From contig CM060975.1 in NCBI GenBank assembly GCA_030765065.1, forward strand, positions 106,970,094 through 107,034,093: a DNA stretch of 64,000 bases, written 5' to 3'. This document shows positions 11,876 to 24,077 of the stretch, piece after piece. The notes beneath the pieces are model-generated. The model was not told the DNA's origin, did not search any database, and saw only the letters and a list, made by a program, of their open reading frames with translations. The position numbers and the translations under genes are program-made. How positions within the stretch are numbered: the stretch's first letter is position 1; each line of letters opens with the position of its first letter. This DNA is from Deroplatys truncata. Taxonomy: Eukaryota > Arthropoda > Insecta > Mantodea > Mantidae.

Positions 11876-13570
11876 ATAAGTAAACAAAGTAAAATATAAG
11901 TAACGGTGTGACAGGATAAGTCAAAATCAACAGTCAGAATATATTGCAGAGCACCAGGGTTGGGAACGAACCCCAGGTATCGAAGTTAGTTAAGTGTTGA
12001 AATTAGGGTACATGGTGAGTCTAGATTAACAGAACGCTGTCATTTCACAGCTGACCGAATTGAGAAACATAAGCAGACCACATCGACACCCCATACGGAA
12101 CGTTTCTACGCCGTTCGTGACCACGACAAGTACTTGTATAATTTGTGAATAAGAAATAACTTCAACAGTGTAATAAAATATGTAATAAAGTGAGGTACTT
12201 ACAGAGTGAGCCATAGATCCTTAACAGAATAAAGGGCTTAAGGATGAACAGGAACATTACTTGGAGTTTTCCTTGCCGTCGTAACCCACACCCCCTTCCC
12301 AAGCGCTGCACGCTCCTTAAGAGAGTGCTCTCCCACTGAGTAACGTCATCCGCGCAGCGCCCGGTATTTCGCGGGTCGTTATAATATGAAACCGAAATTA
12401 TAAAGGCAATAATTATCATAATATTCTGAGAAGGATAGCGATATAAAATAAGTAATAATATATTTAAAATCAGTGTATGTATAAAAAGGAGAAGTATTGT
12501 GAAAATTGTTGACTGTAAAAGCGACAGAAAAACAAGACAGGTACAGGTTAGCTAATTAGGGACCAGCCCCAGGTATAAAGAGTAAAATAGCTGAAGCCAG
12601 TTTCTCTTGGAATTCATGGGTGCAGTTGCACTGGCCGGGATGTGAAGGTCATTTAGAAGCTTCATGACGCTAAGTTTGAGGAGAATGTTTAAGGGGAGAG
12701 AGGGGAAGTTAGAAGTTTTTTCCTCTTTGTAGCGCGGTGGTGAAAGTCAGTCTGTCCTGAGTGCTTGGTGAGAGCAGGATGACATTCTCGTCGTGTGAAC
12801 ATTGGCGGCGAACATGCAAGAGGGTAGAACGTTTAGCTGTGGTTAATAATCTTCGGTCTTGGTAAAGACACAGTAGCATCGTATGCATTTTAAAAGTGAT
12901 CGGCAAACCTTAAGTCTTATTTAAATGGTGAAAATAAAAGTGTTCCAAGAAAGCGTTCGTGTTTCTCTGTACATACATTCACGCATACCCAGTGATTAAG
13001 ATCTCATGCTCGAGCAGCCGTGGCAAAGTATAAAAGAACCAACTAGGAGGAGAAAAGCAGCAACCGTGAGGTAAAGGTATTGCTTCATTGTTGGAGGACG
13101 GAGCGTGGCTGCGTCAAATATCATACATCGGCAATACAATAGACCCATTTAAGTTTTCGCAGTCTTTATGCAATGTTTAACTGTCATGCTGTGTTCAGTG
13201 TGATAGAACTGAACTAATCTTAACTACTTGCTTTATTTTATCTCGAGCTTCGGGATCCTTCAAGGAGGTTATCATAGTATTACTGCAGTGGCTTTCTGTA
13301 TATTCCTGGAACTTCGGGAACACCCGATGGAGCTATGAATCCACAGACTTCTACAGAGCGTTGGATGCTGCCACTAGCTTTCATGCAAAAAGGGATAATG
13401 TCAACTAACAATACGCGACAATAAAATCAGGCACCTTATAAAGGTGCGTTGTTAGGTTTTCAAAGAGTTTTTCCCCATCAAACAACCCTTTCCACGAAAA
13501 AAGATAAGTTTATATTTATTTTCCCAAAGCCACTATAGTCATTCTCATTACAGTATGTTTTGAGTTACTG
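11876..13570. other. Unannotated intergenic DNA
   Basis: Nothing recognised. A short GC-richer block at about 12,270-12,370 stands out but has no coding or RNA signature I can name. Confidence 0.45.
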
Positions 13571-13574
13571 ATAG

Positions 13575-13695
13575 GAGTAAAATGAATCTCCTGAATCTTT
13601 TCTAAATATCCTGTGAAGCCTTCTTTATTATGACTGAATTTTCGTAATCACTAAATCACACGAGATAGGCGAAAGCTTACTGTAGGAAAAACAAA
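13575..13695 (-). repeat. Repeat A fragment
   Basis: The CCTGTGAAGCCTTCTTTATT segment and the following AT-rich stretch match the middle of reverse-oriented Repeat A. Only about 120 bases remain. Confidence 0.45.
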
Positions 13696-14754
13696 ATGCA
13701 CATTTTAACACCGTATACGTAGCAATTGCAGTTTAGCAAATATTCGCTGTTTTGGCTTAACATTATGAAATGTTGTTATAGGCTAAAATGTATGTAATTT
13801 AATTATGCAATTGTGAGCGTAGAGAAATAAATATCAATTCATTCATACATTCATTCATAAAAGTACGTTTTTAAATATCATGGGGTCAATCTCTTGTTTC
13901 TCTTGAGTTCATGCAAAGGATATGTAACTTCGACTGGTATGTAACTATAGATCTGCTTTTTAAATAGTTGACTCGTGTCTTCTTAGGCTACAATAATACA
14001 GTGCAATTTTTTAACTGAAACAATTTCTGACTACTGATTAATACAAGTAAATAAAAATAAGTTTTTAAATGAACAATTTGTAGAGAAAACATGGAGATAA
14101 ATGAAAATGGGTCGAGAATATATGATTATTACACATCCTTTACTACAAATACACTTAAATCTATCACTGGTGTTACTTTATAAATTGGATGCATCAATAA
14201 AAGATACAATTTTTCTAAAATTTGTGAATTAAAATAAGAGTGCACAACTATTTCAAAACTCTTTTTTCTCTGAAAGTACTGAGACTATTGTTCCTGGTTC
14301 AATGTAGTGCATTTAAGCTTGTTAATATAGTATTCTCCTTCATCTTCTTACTTCATACTTTAGACATTTCTGCCTTTTGCAATTTACATAATTACCTTGT
14401 TCGTGCTATCGTTATGAGGCATAGAGTATCTGTAATAATAATTCCTGACTGCAGTACGAGCGCTGCACAGATTAAGCTGGCTGTATTTCTCTGCCTCCAG
14501 CGCCAGGATGCATTCTTTGGAGCATCTTCTTAGATATGTTACGTTAACTACAGCCAATGAATCGTGTCCACTTGTTGTGGGTCAATCTTGGCTTCCCTTC
14601 ACATTATCACTCAGCAAGTTGAAAGTACTAGATTTATCTGAGGTAGTCTTTGGTTCATTTAGTACTGAACTCCACTGCAACGACAAGGTGAGACGCCCAG
14701 GAGGGGGACATGTAGTGACTTTTATAATTTCCGTGCAGCGTTTTTATTTTTTCT

Positions 14755-15225
14755 ACTACTCACCTATAGTAAACAAAGGAATTATTACTGCATTCTACTA
14801 AAAAATGCAATATCGAGATTTCATCGGGAATACACGTTTTGAGGTCTCAAATAAAAAAAGGACTTTTAGAAAAAAGCTACGGTGTCTGTGTGTGTGTGTT
14901 TGAATAGCATGACTAAAGAACGAAACGTCAGCTAAATACCAAATCTGATATTTCAGCTCAACATCTTCCAAATATGCTACGCGAAGATATTACATAAAAT
15001 CCTCCCACCACAAACTTCCTTTGTATGGAAAATGTTTAGTTATTTTTGAATTCCTCAAAAATGTTTCTAGGTTTTGATTAAAATATTACATGTTCAAGAT
15101 ATTTTCATGGCATACAAAATGTAGAATATCTTGTATTTTCTGGGAATAACCTGTGAAGTCCTCTTCATTCTGACTGATTTTTTTAAATAACTGATAAACC
15201 ATATGAGATAGAATCTTACTTTACT
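14755..15225 (-). repeat. Repeat A, truncated copy
   Basis: It runs from a decayed CTACTCACCTATAGTAAAC end through GCAATATCGAGATTTCATCG and a GTGTGTGTG stretch to TCTGGGAATAACCTGTGAAG and AACCATATGAGATAG. The distal third is missing. Confidence 0.6.
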
Positions 15226-15799
15226 GATTAGTCCCACAAGGGTAATATCTCTAATTTGATGAAGATTGTGACTGCAAATGAAACCAGCTGCGAAATATCA
15301 ACTTGCGCTATTAATATTTAATTGCCTTTTCAAGAATTGTGACGAAAGTTTATTTGAATAATTTATTTCATTTAATAAAATGTTCTCTGGTGACATTACA
15401 CCCAATATAATCTTTGGGTGAAAGGCAGAAACAGAAAGATTGTACAAGCAGGGCGATACCACAAAAATACAAGACCTCAAAGGAGCACAATATTTTCTGT
15501 CTGTAATACTACAACGCACCACGATTATATCGTAAATATGAATTGGGCACGTGAAATTTGTCAGATTGCATATGTAGTAACAAGGCTGTGTCTAGTATTT
15601 TAAATATAAACGACTCCATTATTAAGATTTAATTTGCTTTATCATTATTTCCATCCGTATTTTCCATTTTGCTATGTCTATCAATTTGTTCTCATGTTGA
15701 AGAAACAAACCAATTGTTGATTTCATTAAAACGAATACCAATTTCCACAACAAATTATGATTTTAACGAACAAAATGACTCAAGTAGGTCATTCATTTG

Positions 15800-15905
15800 G
15801 TCATGGGTTGAAATCCTGTGTGCAGCCAATTTGACTCCATAATTTTCGTTGTTCCCCTCGGTAGACAAATATGGATATTGAATACCGTGTCCCAAATTCC
15901 AATTA
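15800..15905 (+). mobile_element. tRNA-derived SINE fragment, group D-like
   Basis: GGTCATGGGTTGAAATCCTG looks like a B box, followed by a decayed GTTCCCCTCGG..GGATATTGAATACC..CCCAAATTCCA block shared with the SINEs at 33.1 and 38.9 kb. It lies directly before a Repeat A copy. Confidence 0.35.
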
Positions 15906-16570
15906 TAGAAAAAAATATCAGATGTGTTACATTCACATAACTTTCTCTACCCTCTATCGCATATTAGTGGGTATAAAATTATTCTTATAAAAGCTTATTC
16001 TCCTATCTACTTCATTTTAATCGAGATAAATTTTCCGGAAATAGCTGCATTAGACATTTCGTTATATAAAGAGAGGGAACAGTGATATTCAAATGTTTTA
16101 GAGCTGGACACTATGCCCTGGCTTTAAAATTCCATACTATTTCCATGCAATCGCGAGAAACAATTAAAATCGACAGGACTTTCGAACTATTAACAACGGA
16201 ATATTGGAAATCGCTGATGCCACGAAAAAATTATTTGAAATACATTGTGTGTTTTAAAGCTATCAAAATTTTTTGTGTAGTACATTTTGTATATCGCTTA
16301 ACGTTTACCAGTTAATACAAGATTAAACAAAATTCCTTTCGAATGAAGGGGACTTCACAGGCTATTCCCGCAAAATTGAACACATAAATTCTATTCTTCA
16401 TGTAAATTTCTTTATTATATGGTATTTTAATCAAGCTATTTTTTTTAGAAAATAAAAAAACTTTCGAAAAATGTTCGTGTAAAGAGCAGTTTTGGGTTGG
16501 GGTATCGGATCCTTGGAATGCACTGAACCTAAATACCAGGTTTGGTATTGTAACCGACTTTCCGACACTG
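15905..16570 (+). repeat. Repeat A, copy truncated at its right end
   Basis: It begins ATCAGATGTGTTACATTCAC then TTTCTCTACCC and follows the family through TGAACCTAAATACCAGG and TTTCCGACACTG, then stops short of the right terminus, close to a SINE insertion. Confidence 0.65.
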
Positions 16571-16630
16571 ACAAAATCAATCACCCGGTTACAAAAGTAT
16601 ACCTTGCGATCAATTCAGTGGCAACATACT

Positions 16631-17200
16631 AAAGGTAAAGAGGTACGTAATCCGGAGGGGCTTCTGGAACTGAGGCAGAGCATCACACGCAAGCCAGTTG
16701 ATCCATTGTGCTTCCAACGTGACCCCTGGGAGGGAAGGATGAGGGGAAGGACCCGAAGGGCGACCAGCTCCAGATGTCAACGGGCGCAAGCACGGACGGG
16801 ATCCCTAACGTTTCCAGATAGAACGCATCCGACGTCGCGCCGTCCCTGCCCATAAGTCACCAACTTCCGGGGTACCCCAGAGCGGAGTCTCTACGCTGAA
16901 GAGAGACCGAACTGAGCGATACCCAGCGATGCCAGGGAAGAAACCTTTACAGAGCACAAGTCACCGTCCAGCCGCAACCCGCTGAACACCGTCGCTTGGT
17001 CCTTTAACCCTGAAACAGATGACAAGGATGATGATGGGTAGAGGAAATGAGAGGAAGGAGAGTCGTGGTAGAAGATGAACCACCCCAGCATTCGCCTGGC
17101 GACATGGGGAAACCACAAAAAAAACCGTGGGTCAGAGTGGGGTCGCCCGGAGCTCCCGAATGCGGGCCACAGACACAACCGACTGAGCCTCCCGCTCGGT
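16631..17200 (-). mobile_element. tRNA-derived SINE, group C, with target-site duplication
   Basis: On the minus strand the tRNA-like head (GGAGGCTCAGTCGG, TGTGGCCCGCATTCGGGAG) lies at the right end, followed by GTGGTTTCCCCATGTCGCCAG and GCGAATGCTGGGGTGG. A 15-base direct repeat with one mismatch, cagtggcaacaWact, flanks it at 16,616-16,630 and 17,201-17,215, which fits a target-site duplication and fixes the borders. The GC-rich body is much richer in G+C than its surroundings and longer (about 570 bp) than usual SINEs. Confidence 0.75.
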
Positions 17201-17261
17201 CAGTGGCAACAAACTACATGACACAGAAAGGCTACTCTGCAGCTATATTTAATAATATGTA

Positions 17262-17954
17262 CTAAAAATCTGATGTGTTACACTCACATGACTTTCTCTA
17301 CTCTTGTATAAACTATTTTTACAAACGCTTATTCTCCATATCCTTCATGTTATTCGAGATGTTAATCTTATTGCTAATTTTCTTTAGATGCAAGGAGAAT
17401 ATGGTAGGCTTTAAGCGATAGTCAAATGTTTTAAGAGCTGGTTGCTATGTGGCGCATTCCATTCTCTTTGCATGTCCAGGACAAAAAAATGAATAACGAA
17501 TTCCCATTTGAGAAAAAGTATAAGTATTAGAAAATTTAAGGGAATAACAAGCAATATCTCGAAAATGGTTCACTCAAAAAAAATGTATATAACATAAATT
17601 GTGTATTTTAACGCGATCTACATTTTTTGTGTAGTAAAATTTTGTCTATCTCTTATGGTTTACCAGTTATGCAAAAGTCGTTCACAATGAAGAATACTTT
17701 TGGAGACATTCCCAGAAAATTTGAGATATACATTGTGTTTGTCTTTAAAGTATCTTAAATATATGATATTTTAATCAAAATCGTTAGAGCCATTTTTGAG
17801 GAAATTAAAATTTTCGAAAAATGTTCCATGTAAAGGGTAATCTGGGGTGGGGGGATTTTCTTGAAAACCTTCGTGTCGCATCTCTGGAAGATACTGAACC
17901 TAAATACCAAGTTTGGTGTTTATCTGACTTCGTTTCTGAGTTATGCTGATCAAA

Positions 17955-17990
<36 letters not shown>

Positions 17991-18147
17991 TACCACACAC
18001 AGATGGACATGTTTCCAAAAATGCTTTTTTTTGGTTTCAGGGGGCCTCAAAACACATATTTCCGGTGAAATCTTGGTATCAAATTTTTGGGTGGAATACA
18101 ATACTTCGCCTACTTACTATACGTAGTAGAGAAAGTAAAAAATCTAA
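17262..18147 (+). repeat. Repeat A, full-length copy
   Basis: This is a complete copy from AAATCTGATGTGTTACAC and CATGACTTTCTCTACTC to CTACGTAGTAGAGAAAG-type right-end sequence. It is very similar to the copy at 20,573-21,453. A (CA)n run lies at 17,956-17,986, at the position where other copies carry variable CA or GT tracts. Confidence 0.8.
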
Positions 18148-19174
18148 GACAATCTTTGGGAAGTGACCTGCTGAAGAAACGTTAAATAGGTTCCCCTCCC
18201 AAAGAGACTATCTCGGTAGATGTATCTGTTTTTGATGTGATTTGGGTGCAACGCAGATTACATGCAGCTTTGCACTGGTCGTAGTGGCTATACTTACCGT
18301 ACATGAAGAGTAACGGACAACGTAACTGAAATTCACACAAAATGCTTTGTAAAATTTCATGGTTGACTTACCCACATTGCAGTAGTGGTTGAAAGTTACC
18401 CTTAATTGCAAACATCTTCGTTGTATCACGAGAAGGATTTTCTTGTGTGTTTGTCCTGATATTGCCCTTCAAGTCGCTTAATTGTGTGGATTTGAGCAAC
18501 TTCATAAATCGTAGGGATTTCTGCTACTTCGGTATCTGTTCTAAGTTGAAATATAGGCATGAAGACGAAACCACGCCTCATCGGTTGTACATGTCTTAGA
18601 TTTCAAGAATGTACTCCTCATATATCACAAGGTTCTCATAATTATTTCTTTGGCGCCAAGGTAAGCAAAGTAAGCGATTACAAAGGTGTACTAATTCACT
18701 GTGTAGATAGTTGAATGCAACGGTGAGGTAGCCCAGATTTGCATATGGAGGTTGCGTGTCATTGTATGCCAACATTTATTTCATCGTAAATAACATCGAT
18801 TCGCTGTGTAACAGCAGTAATTTTCAAGTACGATGTTGCATTAGAGGTTGAATGGTGGTGTAATTTTAATGTATGCATACCCCTGAGGCCTTTACACATT
18901 AGTATATTCTGATGGTATGTGTCTCGCATTTATGCGGTCGTGTAGTATTAATTTTACAATCCTTATGTCAGCTTTTACTACGCATATTTAATAGCCAAAC
19001 ATCAAAATCTTAAACTAATGTTGTATTGTATCTGTATTTTGTATAGTGTCATCTGTTGTAGTAATTGTTCAGCCAACGTACGGAACTAAATGAAGCGACT
19101 GTTCCGACCTTTCTGGGGTCTAACCTTCAACACTTCCCTCAGTAATCCTCCTCACCTTCTTTATTTTATGTTAT
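18148..19174. other. Unannotated intergenic DNA
   Basis: I see no recognisable gene, RNA or repeat. Confidence 0.45.
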
Positions 19175-19464
19175 TTGCTTAAGGAGCAATTAAAAACCGT
19201 ATTCCAACAATGTTCTTCTTCCAGTTAAAGGTTTGGGCCGATGACCGGTTCAGAGGCTAATTATTAACTTTATATTGGTCACTCCATGTTCTCCGAGGTT
19301 TTCTAAACCCCTTTTCCGCCCGTCTATATAATGAAGCTTGCTAAATCTGCTAAATTCATTACCCATTATTTCAGAAGCAATTTAAGATATCAAGTTTTAA
19401 ATGTTTACAGGATGCAGATACATGCATTATAAGTTCAATAATCTATTTTTATACAACAAATTTG

Positions 19465-19805
19465 TTAATCAAGACCCGAAACAAGGATGAAATCTGATAA
19501 CAATATGGCAATCCCTACGTTACTTTATGGATGTGAAAACTGGGTACCTACACAGAGGAAAATAAGTAGAACACAAAGTTGTGTAATGAAATTTTTGAGG
19601 AAAACGAAAGGATGCACAAGAGAAAACAGAATTAGGAATGAAGAAATAGGAAAATAATTAAAAGTAGAAGCTGTTAACTCAACATGTTAGGAGGATGGAA
19701 GATACCAGACTGCCAAAAATAACTTTCCAGTATGCCTCTAAAGGAAAGAAAGACGTGAAAAGGCAGCAGCTTAATTCATGAAGTGGAGGAGAAGAAGAAG
19801 AAAAA
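19465..19805 (+). pseudogene. LINE fragment, C-terminal end of reverse transcriptase
   Basis: The frame reads TLLYGCENWVPTQRKISRTQ, then MKFLRKTKGCTRENRIRNEE, the classical end of a CR1/L2-like reverse transcriptase, followed by a decayed REKAAA-type tail. Stops are present. It interrupts Repeat E and is therefore younger than that repeat copy. Confidence 0.7.
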
Positions 19806-20179
19806 TGTTTGTTTATTGAGGAGGATAGCATTATTTGCTTAATTATACCATCTTTCAGTTATAATTTATTAGCAATTATTTTTTTTAAATAACAACCATG
19901 TTGTTAACACTATGTAGACCTCTACAACAGCTCTTAGAAGTTGTTTTTAGCATTCTAAAATGTTCGCAGCCACTTCAATAGTTTCAGAAAATGGGTCATT
20001 TATATAAAAACTGTTTTTTTACAGAAACAACTGTTCAAAGCAAAAATGGAGAAACCAAACTCGAATATCTTTGCAAAGAAAGAAGCTTGAGCACACGAAG
20101 CAGTCATACTTAGCAGCACAGCAAAACGTTCCCTAAAAGATGGGGTAAAGCTTACCTATCCACTCCAACGTTTGTAGGT

Positions 20180-20497
20180 ACAGGTATAGATTACACAACG
20201 AGGGAGGACACATTTACTGTGGCTAACACCCACCCTCAGGAGGAAGGGAGGAAGATATAGACTGCTATACGCCACGAAATCTAGAAGCACACCTGAATGA
20301 TGAGAAGGAAACGGAATGAAAGGGAAATATGGAAAGGAAATCGTGATAGTTGAGAAACCATTCCAGCATTCACCTACCGACCAGGGAAAACCACGAAAAG
20401 CCCAAGGTAATAGTACACGGTCGCCGAGAATCGAACCCGGGACCTCCCGAATGCGAGCCTCACACATTACCGCGGAGCCATCTCGCTCCATGAGTGT
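20180..20497 (-). mobile_element. tRNA-derived SINE, group C
   Basis: On the minus strand it begins GAGCGAGATGGCTCCGCGG and has a clear B-box-like GGGTTCGATTC, then TTTTCGTGGTTTTCCCTGG and GGTGAATGCTGGAATGG. It splits Repeat E between TTTGTAGGT and GAGTTTTTATTTTT. The frame at 20,156-20,491 is a by-product. Confidence 0.75.
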
Positions 20498-20572
20498 ATA
20501 AGAGTTTTTATTTTTATCTTTGAAGTGGTGCAGAATTCGCGGTACAAAACGTCAGATACAGTACCATTTTTA

Positions 20573-21453
20573 AAAAAAATCTGATGTTACACTCACATGA
20601 CTTTCTCTACTCTTGTACAATCTATTTTTACAAACGCCTATTCTCCATATGCTTCATGTTAATCGAGATATCGAGATGTCAATCTTATTGGTAATTTTCT
20701 TGTAGATGCAGGGGAATATGGTAGGTTATAAGCGATAGTCAAATATTTTAACGCTGGTTGCTATGTGGCACATTTCATTCTCTTTGCATGTCCAGGACAT
20801 AAAAAAAATGAATAACGAATTTGAGAAAAAGTATAAGTATTGAAATATTTAAGGAAATAACAAGCAATATCTCGAAAACGGTTCACTCAACAAAAGAAAT
20901 GTATATGACATAAGTTGTGTATCTACATTTTTTGTGTAGTAAAATTCTGTCTATCTCTTACGGTTTACCAGTTATGCAAAAGTCGTTCACAATGAAGAAT
21001 ACTTTTGGAGACATTCCCAGAAAATTCGAGATATATATTTCATTTCTCATGACATTATCTTAAACATATGATATTTTCATCAAAATCGTTAGAGCCATTT
21101 TTGAGAAAATTAAAATTTTCGAAAAATGTTCCATGTAAAGGGTAGTCTGGGGTGGGGGGATTTTCTTGAAAACCTTCGTGTCGCATCTCTGGAAGATACT
21201 GAACCTAAATACCAAGTTTGGTGTTTATCCGACTGTTCGTTTTTGAGTTATGCTGTTCACAGACACACACACACACACAGACACACACACAGACACACAC
21301 ACACACAGACACACACACACGGACATGTTTCCAAAAATGCTTTTTTTGGATTCAGTGGGTCTCAAAACATATATTTCCGGTGAAATCTCGGTATCGAATT
21401 TTTGGGTGGAATGCAATACTTCCCCTACTTACTATACGTAGTAGAGAAAGTAA
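20573..21453 (+). repeat. Repeat A, full-length copy inside Repeat E
   Basis: Complete from AAAATCTGATGTTACACTC to ACTATACGTAGTAGAGAAAG. The (CA)n tract is interrupted by G, giving ACACAC-AGACACAC patterns at 21,260-21,322. Repeat E resumes directly after the right end. Confidence 0.8.
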
Positions 21454-21560
21454 TATGTATATTTAAAATATAAGTATTCTGCACACATTGATTAAGTATA
21501 TATCAAATTAAGGAGAAAATTTCAGTTAAAATTGCAATTTTTAACAGTTACCATTTACTC

Positions 21561-22261
21561 TCTCCTTAATACAACTGGAAAACCAATGGTAGCAAACGCA
21601 AGGGAGCACTGCCAGACTCCTACATCGCAAAGTCATGTGGAGGTACCGTGAGGAATGTGCGTGTTTACAGAGAAGGTTGCACTTTGAAGTGGGTTAAAAG
21701 GTTGTCCAAGTCGGTTTCGTGGACAAACTGTTAACTGAGGTAGACAGAGAGGAAATTCATCATTTAAAGGGACAATAATATGAACTGAGCTGCAGATTCA
21801 GTTATGAGCGAAAACCGAACGCACCTAAGAGAGTTGGCCTGTTCACAAAGTTGTGCAACCCACTCAGTGTAGAAGTAAAGCCATGAAACGCAGCACGGTG
21901 TGCCCATTAGAGTTCAGAACAACATTCCGCCTAAGGATAGAGGATTTACTGCACACATTTCCCTACAGTCCCAAAGCACCTGTTGTTACACAATTTCCCA
22001 CAATTGTAACCAGCCAAAGATACTCAGTTTTCGCAAAACGCGAGCAAGTCTGCATCATTACTTCTACCTTGCAACAGAAAACGTATCTAATTCTGCGTGT
22101 TTCATTAGAAGATCAGTCTGCACAAAGTCTGTCTAAATAAACTCGGAGAAACAAAGCTGTATTAAAATCTATTTTTTGAGAATTATGTACCTGGTGCTAG
22201 GCGTAAGGATATCACTCATTCTTTAAACCAAAAGGGTAATGTTTACCATATGCGTGTAAAC
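21561..22261. other. Unannotated intergenic DNA
   Basis: Frames at 21,853-22,140 and 21,900-22,136 overlap in different phases and show no domain. Nothing else is recognised. Confidence 0.45.
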
Positions 22262-23610
22262 TTGCTTTTACTCTCTCTGCTATGTATAGTAAGTACGGGA
22301 AGTATTGTATTCCACCCAAAAATTGGATACCGAGATTTCACTGCAAAACATCATGTTTTGAGGCCCGCTCAATAAAAAATTAGAAAAAGACCCATGTGAA
22401 TGTGTGTGTCTGTGAACATCATAACTCAAAAACGAAAAGCCGGATGACAACAAAACTTAGCATTTAAGCTCAGTACCTTCCAAAGATGCGACACAAAGAT
22501 TTTCAAGAAAGTCCCCCATCCACTAGTATCCATCGCGGCGGAGGCGTAAAAATCCTTAGCATGGCTTCCTTTGGAAGGGAAGTAAAGCCGGTGGTCCCGT
22601 GTCGTAGATTTACAACACGTAAAAGAACCTCAAGACTGATAAAGAGGCCTCTGAGCAAAATTGCCATTCTTTCACGTCCAGTATAGAATGGGACGCTAAA
22701 GACCACAGTAGTTAAAGAGCGTCCATAAATAAAACTCAATTTAATTTATCCTCAAGTGTCCTTTACATGGTACATTTTTCAAAATTTTCGTTTTTCTCAA
22801 AAATGCCTCTAACGATTTTGATTAAAATAGCACATATTAAAGATATTGACATGAAAAATATAGCATGTATCTTGAATTTTCTGGAATAGCCTGTGAAGTC
22901 CTCTTCATTCGGAAGGAATTTTGGAGAATCTTTTATAACTTGTAAACGTTAACCAATAGGCGAAAACGCACTACACAAAAAATGTGGGTATCTTTAAACA
23001 CCTAATTTATTTCAAATAAGTTGTTTTGTGCCATAAGCAATTTCTGAGATATCCGTCATTAATGGTTCGAATTGTTCAATATTTTATCATTCTCTTAAAG
23101 TGCTGTTCTTTTAAACAATCAAAAGAACTGTAAAGTTCTTTTAAACAGTTGTTTGTGGCGACTGCATGGAAGGAGAATAAAAGCCTAGCATATAACGTCC
23201 AGTTCAATATTTGACTATCACCATTTTCTTTCCATTTATGACGAAATGTGTAATATAGCTATTTCTGCAACGGTTTATCTCGATAGATTCATATGAAGTA
23301 GACAGAAAAATAAGCTTTCTTGAGATAAGTTTTTATACACATTTATAAGAGTAGAGTAGGGTGGTGTATTTGTTGGCCTTAGATGTTGTAAACGTTCAAG
23401 TTCACACATCGCACGGGTCAGATAGACCGTATGTGCATATCTAAGAAATTAAAAGGAAAGAAAAGAAAACAAAAGTTAAACTAACAAAAAAAAAATCACA
23501 CAAACAAAACAAGAGAAGAAGAAAAAAAATACTTCTTCACATGCTCACGCTATCACCTTTATAAATGATATAGTCATGTGAATATAACATAAGATTTTTT
23601 AGTATCACTA
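22262..23610 (-). repeat. Repeat A, copy interrupted by insertions
   Basis: Reverse-oriented copy from TACTCTCTCTGCTATGTATAG to TAGTCATGTGAATATAAC. It is split by a group B SINE at about 22,510-22,742 and, near its far end (about 23,365-23,565), by a segment ending in a long A-rich tract that I could not identify. A small local AAGAACT duplication occurs near 23,105-23,145. Confidence 0.65.
22510..22742 (+). mobile_element. tRNA-derived SINE, group B, head lost
   Basis: GGCGGAGGCGTAAAAATCC leads into the shared group B body and ends in AATAAAACTCAATTTAATTT. Most of the tRNA head is missing. It lies inside a Repeat A copy. Confidence 0.7.
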
Positions 23611-23769
23611 GAACAAAAAACATACAACTACTAATTATATATAAGGAAAATCAGACCAAAACAAAAATATGATGTTTAACAGAGACAGGGCTGTCTCTCT
23701 TCATTGTATTATTTGTTTGCGTAGCTATTTTATATTCATTCATTATCTGTTTACCCTCCTCTTATGTAG

Positions 23770-24077
23770 GACTTACACCCCCCAGACTTACAGGCGGGTG
23801 CCTGGGGTCAGAGACCCGTCGAGGAGCAATCAGACAGAACATCCAGTATGGGTGATCAGCCCGATGAAGGAAGTAGATGAAACGAAATGTTGGTGAAATG
23901 GATGAAAGGAAAGGTGATGATGGAGCAGTTGGTGGAATGAATGGCGGGGGAAACCCGGAGAAAACCCACCCAGACGCCGCTTCGTCCACCACAAATCCCA
24001 TATGCAGGTCCCTGGGATCGAACCCGGTCCGCCTCGGTGGGAGGCGAGCGGTCTAACCACTCGGCCACGGCGCCGCC
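23770..24077 (-). mobile_element. tRNA-derived SINE, group A, well preserved
   Basis: On the minus strand it begins GGCGCCGTGGCCGAGTGG with A-box GGCCGAGTGGTTAGACC and B-box CGGGTTCGATCCCAGG, close to a Leu/Ser-type tRNA. The body ends GGGCTGATCACCC and CTGACCCCAGGCACCC. It is better preserved than the copy at 3.1 kb. Confidence 0.8.

Larger units (their letters stand above)
19175..21560 (+). repeat. Repeat E, copy 1, carrying nested insertions
   Basis: Pieces collinear with the copies at 26.2, 31.7, 36.7 and 39.2 kb are separated by foreign segments: an unidentified ~120-bp insert (about 19,218-19,337), a LINE relic, a group C SINE and a Repeat A copy. The repeat resumes after each, for example TTTCAGAAAATGGGTCATTT, GTGCAGAATTCGCGGTAC and TATTTAAAATATAAGTATTC. 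Its own length is about 0.9 kb. No coding capacity is seen. Confidence 0.7.
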
